NCBI GenBank assembly: GCA_028564705.1
Contig: JAPXFQ010000256.1
Location: 2,966,001 to 3,030,000, forward strand
Length of the DNA: 64,000 nucleotides
Direction: 5' to 3'
From: Apricaphanius iberus
Taxonomy: Eukaryota; Chordata; Actinopteri; Cyprinodontiformes; Aphaniidae
The notes below the pieces were generated by a model. That model had not been told where the DNA came from. It worked only from the letters and a program-made list of their open reading frames with translations, and ran no database searches. How positions within the stretch are numbered: the stretch's first letter is position 1; each line of letters starts with the position of its first letter. Of the stretch, positions 1-11,500 are shown piece after piece. A program made the position numbers and the translations under genes.

Positions 1-28
1 TACCAGTATCGGTATCAGTGCTTACCTA
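1..28. mobile_element. Tail of a hAT-like repeat (TACCAGTATC..GTGC end)
   Basis: TACCAGTATCGGTATCAGTG is almost the same as the right end of the element ending near 16134 (TACCAGTATCTGTATCAGTG), so the window opens inside the end of another copy of that family. Confidence 0.45.
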
Positions 29-29
29 A

Positions 30-262
30 TTACCATCATGTTTGACTATTGGTATGAGATTCTTTGTCTGAAATGCTCCATTAGTTTTACACCAGATATT
101 GCAAACCTTCCAACAATTGTCACTTTTTTCGCACCAGCTATTTTTACCCTTATAGTTGAATCACCAACAATGACCTTAAATGATACAAGTGAGGCCTGCA
201 ATGCTTTAGATGTTGTTCTTGGTTCTCAGTTGCTGTTCAATTCGTTGGGCATTTCTTGATAA
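30..262 (-). mobile_element. Internally deleted Tc1-like transposase remnant
   Basis: Read on the minus strand, two blocks resemble teleost Tc1-like transposons. One includes CCTCACTTGTATCATTTAAG then GATTCAACTATAAGGG; the other includes GGAGCATTTCAGACAAAGAA then ATACCAATAGTCAAA. They are joined across a large internal deletion, and the reading frame is broken. This is a fossil with no functional product. Confidence 0.6.
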
Positions 263-302
263 AGGGTGATTCCTTCAATCCTTAATTATAGTCATAATTT
301 AA

Positions 303-1130
<828 letters not shown>

Positions 1131-1134
1131 TCAA

Positions 1135-1238
1135 CTTGCTTTTATGTTTGTGTGAATGGCTGAATGTAGTGTGAAGCGCTTTGGGGTCCGTAGGGACTAA
1201 GTAAAGCGCTATATCAATGCAGGGCATTGATATAGCGC
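1135..1238 (+). repeat. Truncated LINE/SINE 3' tail ending in a perfect hairpin
   Basis: The stretch GTGAAGCGCTTTGGGGTC .. TAAAGCGCTATATCAATGC is a typical teleost retroposon 3' tail. It runs into a perfect inverted repeat: 15-bp arms 1206-1220 and 1224-1238 around a 3-nt loop (AGG). Confidence 0.7.
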
Positions 1239-1239
1239 C

Positions 1240-1800
1240 AGTTCACAAAAAATGTAATCTCAGGTAAACTGGCATCAGCCAGATCTATGTGTAGCCGGGC
1301 TACGTGTCGAGCCTACTCATCTCGATCTGGAATCTCGGCAGCGGAAACCGTCTGAAAGAGAGAGGGCCACCTGGTAGAATACTTTGAGCTGATTGGAGGA
1401 CGCGCAATGTAGCACCCGCCTGGCACTTGCTTCTACGCGAGCGTCAATCGGCGCGGCCATATTTGTTTCACTTTTCACAAAGTGCTTCCCTTGAGTCACT
1501 TTTTAACGAAGAAATAGTATCCATTTCCTCTACAACCGATTCAATAGCCGCTTCTATGCGAGCGTCAACCAGCACGCCCATGTTTATTTGTCTTAGCTGG
1601 GCAGGTAATACAATCTGAACTCCCGCCCCAAACACAATGCTGACAAACGACTGGCCCGGTCAAAAATCAATCGGAGGTCAGATGGTTTTGATTGGAGCGG
1701 TACAAGATGTACTCTTCTGAGTTTGGAAAACTCCAAATCTCACGAGAATACATCTTGCAGAGCAAGGTTAAATCTCTGGGCCATTTACAACAAAACTAAT
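1240..1800. repeat. Probable DNA-transposon remnant with direct repeats and terminal hairpin
   Basis: Two diverged copies of a roughly 43-nt block (GCTTCTACGCGAGCGTC and GCTTCTATGCGAGCGTC) start at 1429 and 1550, a period of 121 nt. An imperfect stem-loop has arms 1703-1726 and 1733-1757 (CAAGATGTA .. TACATCTTG), typical of hairpin-type fish MITEs. No coding potential. Confidence 0.4.
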
Positions 1801-1920
1801 TTCAATACAATTATACAAACATTCCAATAATTTAAAAGTTTTCTTTGTAACGAATCCCAGCAGATTGCATGAAGTCGGTGACATGGGGTTGGGTACCATT
1901 GATGCAGACCTTCAACTATA

Positions 1921-1986
1921 GCAATCCATTCAGGAATGGATTGCTGGAGCATGAGCAATGGAGCAATCCATTCAGGAATGGATTGC
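1921..1986. repeat. Two identical 24-nt palindromes
   Basis: GCAATCCATTC-AG-GAATGGATTGC occurs at 1921-1944 and again at 1963-1986. Each has perfect 11-bp arms and a 2-nt centre, with 18 nt between them. Confidence 0.9.
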
Positions 1987-2199
1987 TCGGTTACTTAGAA
2001 CCTCATCTGGAACGATGCTCCCCATCCAGCAGGGGGCATTGCAGTTGAGCAGGATACCAGACCAGGTGGAGCTTCTGTGGGGAGAAAAACGGAGAGAAAA
2101 CAAGGTTAACAATCACAATTACAGCAGAAAAAATATTCCTGGAGAGTAGCAGAAGAGAAAAGTAGAAGAGAGAAGAAAAGTCGTCAGTCTGTCCTCCAG

Positions 2200-3060
2200 C
2201 AGTCTAAGCCTATAGCAGCATAACTACAAAAATAGCTCAGGATAACCTAAACCACTCACTATAAGTGTTATCAAAAAGGAAGGTTTTAAGCCTAGTCTTA
2301 AAAATAGAATATCTGCCTCATAGACTAAAACTGGGAGCTGGTTCCACAGGAGAGGAGCCTGATAACTAAAAGATCTGCTTCCCATTCTACTTTTAGAAAT
2401 CCTAGGAACCACCAGTAGACCTGCATTCTAAGAACAAAGTGCTCTGTTAGGAACATATGGACCAATCAGATTTCTGATGTACAATAGAGCTTGTTTATTG
2501 AGGGCTTTACATGTAAGGAGGAGGATCTTAAACTCTATTCTGGATTTAACAGGGAGCCAGTGGAGAAAAGATAAAAAAGGATAAATATGATCTCTCTTTT
2601 TGATATTCATCAGAACTCTTGCTGCAGCATTTTGGGTCAACTGAAGGCTTTTAATTGCAGTTTGTGGACTTCCTGATAATAAAGAATTACAGTAGTCCAG
2701 CCTTGAAGTAACAAATGCATGGATCAGTTTCTCAGCATCACTCCTGGACAGGATGTTTCTGATTTTGGCAATATTTCGGAGGTGGAGGAAAGAAATCTTG
2801 GAAACCTGTTTTATATGGGATTTAAATGTAATGTCTTGATCAAAAATTACACCAAGGTTCTTAACATTATTACCAGAGATTTAATGCCATCTAGATGAAG
2901 TGATTGACTCAGCAGTTTCTTTTTTAAAGCTTCTGGTCCAAAGACAGTTACTTCTGTCTTGTCTGAATTTAAAAACAGAAAATTCAGTCATCTGGGTTTT
3001 TATGTCTTCGAGACATGCTTGTAATCTACCTACCTGATTGGGTCTGATTGGATCATCTGA
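2200..3060 (-). mobile_element. L2-clade LINE fragment, 3' part of reverse transcriptase ORF
   Basis: Minus-strand translation gives the usual end of an L2/Rex-type RT ORF in pieces: LNSDKTEVTVFGPEA near 2960, KLIHAFVTSRLDYCNSLLSG near 2700, then [29 protein letters not shown] and finally LWNQLPV near 2340. Frameshifts and stops show it is dead. The RT catalytic core is not included. Confidence 0.85.
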
Positions 3061-3161
3061 TCTTCGCCAAATTTCAGAACATGGATACTGGTCAAATCCA
3101 TAACAGATGAGACTACAAATATTTGGTGGGCATGACCTAGTACCTGCACAGCCCCACAGAA

Positions 3162-3500
3162 CAGCGGTGTCAAACTAATTCCCATTCTGGGCCACGTCAG
3201 CATGATGAATATCCATAAAGGGGTGATTTTGGCAGAAAGTATTGATAAAACTACAACAAACCGTTAAAATCAGCCTCCGCATTCCAAAAGTACATCTTCA
3301 AATTAAATAATCCGTAACAACTTTATATAACAATTAAGGACTGTTTCAATAAAAACTGATTTTATTTTACTGATAAAATTGTATTGGGGTGCACAAAAAT
3401 AGAACTTACATTTTTTATTTACAGGATTCTCTAGAGCCACATAAATGGCCATGGAGGGCCGGATTTGGCCCCTGGGCCTTGAGTTTGATATGTGTGCCCT
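3162..3500. mobile_element. hAT-like non-autonomous transposon
   Basis: Starts CAGCGGTGTCAAACTAATTC and ends CCTTGAGTTTGATATGTGTG, the inverted ends of the common fish element with GTGTCAAACT termini. The interior holds GGGCCACGTC and GGATTTGGCCCC, also typical. Confidence 0.65.
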
Positions 3501-4089
3501 AGAAGCATTAAAACAATCCTCCTCAAACAATGCTTTTACAGAAGTAGGATTGTGAAATTCAGTACAGATGTAGTTTTTGAAGACAAATAAAAAAGTGTGT
3601 TGAGGCTTAAGTCCATCAGGAAGTGGGCCACTGTGGTTTAAAGCTGCATTTTGCACATTTTAAACACTTTGTCACAAACATTTTATCATCTGGCTCAGTG
3701 GAAGTGTTGAGATGGCGCTGAGGCGGTAGTACATGAGGCCCATAGTTGCGGCACAGGCCCGGGTGGTGCTATCTTTTTAAAGCTGCCTGCAGCTTTAATA
3801 AAATGCAAAAACTTCAATAAAATGTATAAACTTGTAACTGTAATAGTTGCGAAAACTGCTTTTAACTGACTCAGAAGAGCTAAAAGGAAGTGCATGCCAC
3901 ACTGTTCAGATTTTTAGTGGTAAAAAAATAATAATACTCCCCACTCCAACCTGCCCAAAACAAAACAACAAAAACAAACAAAAAAACTGTCTATCACTGG
4001 GACTCGATATTTCTGCGACATATAATTAGCGTTTTAAAAGCCATCTTTCACCACGCTACACCACGTTTGTATCAGTAACTTGCTCCTTA
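3501..4089. other. Upstream DNA without recognised features
   Basis: AT-rich sequence with short open frames of no recognisable content. Nothing is supportable before the putative promoter. Confidence 0.6.
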
Positions 4090-4352
4090 CTGCCCCCCTG
4101 AGGACTTCACATAAACAGCAAAGCGAATAGAGAAAGCGCTCCTCTCCTCTCTTGTGCGCTCGCTCCTTGTCCACCGCACTTCTTCGGTCATCACACCGCC
4201 TCTTTATTCTCTGTCTCCAACTGGTCAGTAAGTTTTTCTCCTAAGCCTAACATGAGTCGGCAGCTTCTGTTTTTGCTAGTCGAAGCTTTGCCTGAGTTAA
4301 TTAAAAATGCGCCCCGCCTTTGTTGGAAAATCTTTTTAAATATTTACAAGTT
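4090..4352 (+). promoter_or_regulatory. Putative promoter/5' UTR region of kif26b
   Basis: A pyrimidine-rich, locally GC-richer stretch about 4135-4225 precedes a good donor (GTAAGT at 4228). An acceptor-like AG at 4349-4350 lies just before the start codon, so a small non-coding exon ending at 4227 with a 123-nt intron is possible. An in-frame stop (TAA at 4302) lies upstream of the ATG. No clear TATA box is seen. Promoter activity is inferred from position and composition only. Confidence 0.35.
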
Positions 4353-4412
4353 ATGTCCTCAGTGACTGGGAAAGGGGAGAGGTTTTCTGCTGCGACCCGA
4401 GAAGCGCACAAG
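4353..4412 (+). CDS. kif26b: kif26b coding exon 1 (residues 1-20)
   Basis: Twenty codons, [20 protein letters not shown], followed by the donor GTAAGA. The peptide resembles the KIF26B N-terminus (Met-x-Ser-Val-x-Gly, then Glu-Arg). This ATG is the first in its frame after a TAA at 4302 and has G at -3. The exon ends in phase 0 and joins exon 2 in frame. It is too short to be found as an isolated ORF. Confidence 0.8.
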
Positions 4413-7400
4413 GTAAGAGAGATTTATTTATCGTGGGAGAAACATTCAGGAAAACTGAAGGTGCTGCAAGGTTAGAATTCATTTTTTTCTTTCCCCCTTT
4501 CCCCTCCAAAGCGCATCATGTTTCACTTAGAAAAGAAAAGAAAAAAAAAACATTAGGGTGTGGTTACAGTTGCCTACGTCGATTGATATCTAATTTTCAT
4601 CTGCTAAAGCCGACATTCATCCTGTTTATTGTGATCTATTTCTTAGAGCCCAGAAGTGCAGCATCACTGTGACTCCGGCGGCTTTTCTGCCTTCAGCAGT
4701 TGGAGACGGTGCCAACCGGTGGAGCGCCCCACTCCCGAGGGCTCCTGGGGGCTCGGGGACGACCCAGAGCGGAATATGTGCCAGAGAGCGGGCGAGGTCC
4801 CGTCCTACAAGTCCCTTCCAGGATCGCTTGGAGAACGCATAAGGATGTCGTTTGGAAGTGGGACAATCTGCAGGGGCTCTGCCTTGTCCCTGCATCCCGG
4901 CGCTGGGAGGTCCGATGGGAAAGTTGCGTGCTGTGAGAAGTGCTCCGCGGCTCTTGTTGCTCTGAAGAAGCAAGCTCTGAGTCTGGCTGTCCACCATCAC
5001 TTCTCCTGCAAGGTCAGTGCCTGATGTTGTGATGGAGGACAGCGGTGGATTAGCACTGCATTTATATCATTAGGCCGATTACTTTTTGGCAAATAAACAT
5101 AAATATGACGATAAATTATAATACTATTACATGCCCTTGGATTTAGGCTACTAGATATCAATCACACATTTATAGATCTGTTGTATTTATATATTTTATA
5201 TATAAATATATTTATATATTTTTATGATTAATTATTTTAGCCTATAAGTTAATGTTCAATAATAGTTGATAGCTGAAAACATTTATTCCATTAATTCATT
5301 TGATATGTCTTCAAATTTGCTTCATATTTAATGCTTAATATTTAAACAAGCCTTAGCTGCGTTTGCAAAGTAAAAAGTTAAAATGAAAATAAATAAATAA
5401 ATAAAAGGTTTTAGTGGCGTTTCAAAAACAAAAAATCATAAACTGATGAAGATTTCTTTGTTTTTTTGAAACTGAAAGGAGCAACATTTTCTTCAGAACT
5501 GGTTAGAATATACCATATTTAGTTGAATAATCATATTTTGTTGAAATAGTGTGAAATGATTTACTTGTTCAGTTCTGAAAACAGATTTTAACTAATAAAC
5601 CTGAATAGTTTCCACTCAGAAATATTGATCAATATTTACCTAAATCAGATTTAAGAAAATAGCTTTACCGTTTTTTTTGTGTGTGGTCTCATTCAAACTG
5701 TTCTTTCAGTGTCCTTTTTAATGACCAGCAGAATCTTTACCACTCATACCTAATGTTGCCAGTGTAATGTAAATATTTGATGGCTTTCTTTGTCTTCATC
5801 CGTGGATCACCGAAATAACAGCTATATTGGTGAAGCATAAAACATGCGCAACTTGGGGGAAAATCCCGTCTTTGCTTTTGAAATTGTTGTGTTTTTTTTT
5901 AACAAAGAAAAGAAAACTGAAGGCAATTCTCTGTTGAGTGAGAAGTGCTGATCCTCTTTACACATTTTCTGTCGCTGATTCAAAGGCTATTAACTAGTGT
6001 CTTAATGCTCATGTGGCCACATCAGTCTCACCATCTTCCCGCCACTTAGAGGAATGCACCTCTATACGTTTGACACGGTCACCATCCATCACTCAGACCC
6101 TAACTCACGAAGTAAACCTGTGACATTCCTGTGTGAGTGCTCTCAGAGAGGCATGAATATTTCATGGCTACATCTCTGTGTCATTTTCGGCCCTCCCCGC
6201 TGAGGAAAGGCTATTTATTTTTGTCCTCTTAAGTGGGATGGTTGTGTGGTGGGCCTTGGTCTAAATGTTTTAGGGAAAGAGGGAGGGAGGTTGTAGAGCC
6301 ATCGACATGGTGGGTAGAAACCCGATAAGCCAGTTAGCTCCTTTCAGGGATATTGATCAAGAGTGTGACTTCTCAAAAGCATCATGGCTCTATGATATCA
6401 TCATCTTGTTGTTTGTAATGGGCTGGCAAATATGGGAAGCATAGTCACTGGCGTGGTTTAGGTTTTCTCCTCAGCATGTTGTTGTTCTAAGTATGAATGG
6501 AGGTAGTGGTTGCTCCAAAACTGGAAAAAATAGGGGGTCAGCTGTTTTGTTGTTTTTGATTTTGTTTTATCTATAGAAGGAAGCTTGTTGGATGGGTGGA
6601 ATGATTTAGGAAAGGATGAGAAGATTGTACTGGAGGCTAGTTTATTACAGCGCCTTGTAAAACTGTTCATACCCGTTTCATATACATTTGTATTTTTTTT
6701 CCAAAATAGCCTAAAATAGGTCAGACTGGATGATGGGTAATTCGCAAGTCTTGCGAAATCTAACTAGATTTTGGTCTGGACAAGCCTCCACACATCATTA
6801 TGCTATCACCAAAATGTTTCATATCACTCATCATGTCTTCAGTAGGAAGTGTAGAGTTAGTTTTCCTGCACACAAAACATTTTATAAGTGAACCAAAAAG
6901 TTCATTTTGGTTTTGTTTTATACAGCACCTTTGTCAATATGTTTGCTGCATCAGCTGCTTGCCAGAGTTGTAGAGTGGACTGCTAAAAGCTGACTTGCCA
7001 GCAGATTCTCCCATTAGAGCTTTGGAGCTCTACAGCTCCTCCAGAGTTATCCTCCTAGCACATAAATGCTCATTGGCCCTTTATTCATATATACTGAAGG
7101 CACGATGCCATTTGAAGCCATCTGAAAGCAATGTCCTTGTCCATATAAAACTATGGTTTCAGGATGCTGTTTGTTCTCTAAGTGGATTGTGACCACAGTT
7201 GGCTATGTGTATGAAGAGTAAGGATGTGTATTGGCAAGAATTTCGTGATACAATATGTATCACGATACAAAGGTGACAATACGATATAGTCCGACCATGA
7301 TAAAGACTATATATTGTGATTTTTAAAACTGAATTGTGATTTTTAAAACTGAAAAATAGAACAAGTGTCACAGGATTCCAAAAACTCACAACCTGTTTCA

Positions 7401-8479
7401 TACTTAAAAGACCCAGTTTTATTACTAGATCTATTCGATCCAAGGGGCAAAAAATAAATAAATAAATGGAAACAGCCACCAAATACCAGTTATTCTTTTC
7501 ATTTTACCACAAAAATTACTGTCATCATTAATGGTTCCATTCAAATTCCTGGAAATAAAATCCGATACTTTCTTTTGAATAACGATACAGCATTGTGACA
7601 CAAAATGTTGCGATATATTGACGTATTAATATTTTCTTACATCCCTAATGAAGATAGTTGAGATTTGATTTGAGAGTTTCAAACCATGATCCGGTTAATC
7701 AAAAAAAAGGGCAGTTGGTCATGCAAAAGGCAAATACAGATTGACTGCTCATCTCAGTCAGAAATGCAGACAAACAGTGTTATAGATCACTAATTAGAAT
7801 CAGTACTGATTCAATCAATTTTTCATGTTGAGATTTAGTTCTGGGTGTGATGTAGCGACTTTCATAACTTATGTGTTTTAAAAGTATTTCATTTGCTAGC
7901 ATGCTTCCTTTAAGAAGGGGTCAGACTTCCTTTCCTGCATCTTACTCACTATGTTCTTTTCATATCACATACAAAAAGAGAGCAGCTGGTAAAGTGGTTT
8001 GTTTTCAAAGCTTGTGTTTGCTCTAAAGTATGTTTATTAATCATTATCTGAAAACGATTATCTAATAGTAAACTCAATGTGAGATATGAAAGTGCCTCTC
8101 AGACTTTAGACAAAACATGAAAAACAGGATTTTTGCAGTTTAGTAGTAAAATAAGTAGTCGTGGATGTCATTTCTCAAAGACCCACAAAGGACTACAACG
8201 AAAACAAATTTGCATATGAAGACTGGATATGTGTATCAAGCCTGAAATTACATTCCCCCTTTATCAATAATATTCTCAATATAAATGCTTTTGTTCTATG
8301 AAAACCCCCAGGTGATTTTGGTGTGAATATGAATATGAGAAAAAACACATCATGCCAATTTTTAAGTGCGGTTGAGGATCTGGTTTCTTGTCCAAAGACC
8401 AGCTTTTGTTAGAACAAGTAGCCTCATTAACTCTCTGAAATACTAGGAGATTTAATAAAAAAAAAAAAAAAAAAAAAAA

Positions 8480-8525
<46 letters not shown>

Positions 8526-11500
8526 TTTACAAGTAAACTGACAATGGGCCTTTATTGATAGGTCTTTCAGTTGAATAATGATCTGAAAATTGTGTTAAAT
8601 CAACAAGAAAATGGTTCATCATAGCAAGTGTGCTAGTTTTTCCATTTTGGATTATTTTCCAATAAATCTGTTAATTATTTGACACGTCGCAATCTGCTGG
8701 GATTCCTTACATAGAAAACTTTTAACTGATGGAATGTTTGTATAATTGAATTGAAACGACTTTTGTTGTCAAGCGCCTTGAGATGACATTTGTTGTGAAT
8801 TGGCGCTATATAAATTAAAGTGAATTGAATTATTTCAATAGTTAGATTATGCTGCTGGACTAAAAAGTTTGTGTCCTGCTTGTGTAACCAATGTTTTAAA
8901 GGGACTTCACTTTGACATGGAATTCAGTTGCTGTTATGTGTCTCTTGTACATGGTTAAAACTATTTAGTTAAGGGAAAATAGCATAAACTACTTAATTAA
9001 CCAGAATTCAGAATCTTTCTCATCAAAAATAGTTTGCACACAAAATTTAGATGATATTCCTGTAAAATGTTGAAGATGTGCTGCAATCCTTTTGCATGAC
9101 AACTGTATTTAGTTTTTATACCCATAAAATATTTTGCTGCAAAGCCAGGCAGAAATGTAAGAATTTGTTCCTCTTCAGCTTGTAATTCTAAAAGAAATCT
9201 GTTCCCATTTGCTTAAAATTCTGCAGGAAACAAGCGACCTGTTCGCCTTTCTACGTGACAACCTTCGCGTCCACGGTCATTCCAACATGGAGTCCAAGGA
9301 CAGACAAAGGGAGCTGGGCCAGTGTGGAGCCTGTGGTGCTAACCTGAACCAACTCAAACAGGAGGCCATCCTCCTGGCTTTGAGTCGTGGGCAGTCATTA
9401 GCCAAGCCTCCTTTTACAGCCAGCCTCAGCACTGGCACAGCGATGAAAGAAAGTAGGACAAAGCATGGAGACAGGTTCTCCAGGGAAGCTGTGCATCTAC
9501 CGTACGGTCAAACACACAGCCCGCACAGCCCACGAAGCCCCAGGACGCCCCAGAGGACTCCCCAGACCCTCAGACGAAGAGGGCCAAAGCTCCCCAACCC
9601 CGATATGGACCGCTGGGTGGAGGAGCAGCAGCAGCTGGTGGCCTCTAAATCAGTGTCCAATCCAGATGGTGTCACCATGAATTCTCACCATCAGGTACCC
9701 TTAAAAGCCTTCTTAAAGCTCTACACCCTATATAACACATTCCCTACTATTTGCATCCCCCCCCCCCGTGTTAATGAGCTATGTGGATAATGTATGCCTT
9801 TACGAGTGCACATGTCAGCAAAGCAAAGATTCATAGTGCCTATTCAGAGCCTATTTCGATCCCGTAGCGAAGCGCGTTCTTTAAAAGTCCTTTTACTAAT
9901 GGAATGAAATAGGGTCATGATTTACCATAAATGTCATAAAAGCCGGCCAGTCAAAAAGCACTTGTGATCAATAGAGAGGGGAGCCATATTTAAAACTGTG
10001 CCTTTAGAAATATGCATTAGTGTGATGGAAGCCGCCCCTGCCCTGCCTCCAGTGACTGGTTGTTATAGTTAACATGACAGGGTGAGTGAGAGGAGAGTTT
10101 TTTGGGGTTTTTTTTTTTGGGAAACAAAACCTTAAATCCTTAAAAGTACATCTGCTTCTTGTATTTCTGTCTTAATTCCCAGCACAGTTTTGTTCAAAGC
10201 CTAATAACTCCAGGTGTTGTTTTGACAGGAGATAATTTAATTTTATGACTGCATGACGAAAACTACGGTGGCTCTCCAAATATGCACACTTGTTTTAACG
10301 TAATAGGGTTTTATGATGTTAAAAACATAAAGGCAAAGATTGAGTTGGATTTGCGCCTCCCTGTGGTCTTCAGGATGCTGTTTGCACAGCCCTCTAGAAG
10401 CATATTTAGTTAAAAGTGTACTAGAGGCTAGTTTATTACAGCCTCCAGTACAAAGAGCTGAACTGGCTTCAGGGGTACTGAGCTTGGGTACCCCTGATAT
10501 AAGACAATCCTTTATTGCCTGTTTTGGGTAACTGAAACCTTAAAAAACATCGGCTGTGTAAGGTGCATGGAGATGTTCAAAAGTCGAATGAGATATTGAC
10601 TCTAGCAACTCTTGAAGTACTTGCAAAACAACTTTAAAGAACACCAATGCGTTTCAGTAGGTGGCCTTCATCGTAGTCATTTCAAAACACCAGACAATCA
10701 CAGTTGAAATTGAAAGTATCAAATAGGATTTTACACAGAGATTAAAGTTGTTTTATCCTGACCAAGAAGGCTTTTAAGAGCATTTTAGCATCATTGAATT
10801 TCTTTGTATACATCCTTAGTAGTGAACTTAGATCAGATTGAGAAGTTTTCTTTTTCTTTTCCTTTCCCATTTACCCTTTATGTAGAGCTATTTCTGTTCA
10901 GTGTTATATTGTCATTGTACTCCTTTTTTTATATTCCTTAGTTGTAATTATAATTCTTTGTGATGGTAAAGTCCATGACCTATGTGATCCAATCAACTCG
11001 TAAATACCCTCCCATGAAACCGACAATCTGTTCATGTGTTAATGAATGATTTGCTGACTTTTGTTCCTTCCTGTATGATGCTTTCTATTTGAATCATGAT
11101 TGCTTTGTGTCTTTTGATGACACTGATAATAACGACCACCTTCTGAAAGGTTTCGGTCCATCATAAAAGTAGTTTAGCAAGTAATTCAAGTGTTGAAATC
11201 TTCCCAATGTATGTTTGAGACCTTATCTAGCTTCACATCAGACACTTCCACTGTACATCCTCCAGGCCTCATGCATACCACAATATAACTCCATCAAGTG
11301 CCACTTATGCTTTCTAATGTGTCAAAAAGGAGTCCTAAGTGTCCGGTGAACTTCACTCACTGCTTTGAATGATTGTGGGATGGCTTTTGAAGCCACTTTC
11401 TATGTCCTCTGTTGCCAGTGGTAGACGTACAAACACCTGTCAAATTCAGTAACTTACTCAGCAATCTTTAGACTGCTCTTACACCCAACTGCTTCCAAAT

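Larger units (their letters stand above)
5013..9226 (+). other. kif26b intron 2
   Basis: AT-rich intron with no additional exon that I can support. It contains a dispersed-repeat fragment at 6649-6830, a non-autonomous element at about 7219-7647, an A/TA/T palindromic microsatellite at 8457-8528 and a retroposon tail at 8771-8829. Confidence 0.85.

Noticed and set aside
4656..4700. Protein start at a GTG near 4656 or a later ATG at 4776 in exon 2
   Set aside because: A vertebrate start at GTG is unlikely. Exon 1 at 4353-4412 supplies an ATG with KIF26B-like residues and joins in phase.
4626..5000. Antisense open frame over exon 2
   Set aside because: It overlaps a well-supported coding exon, has no recognisable product, and is explained by the GC-richer composition there.
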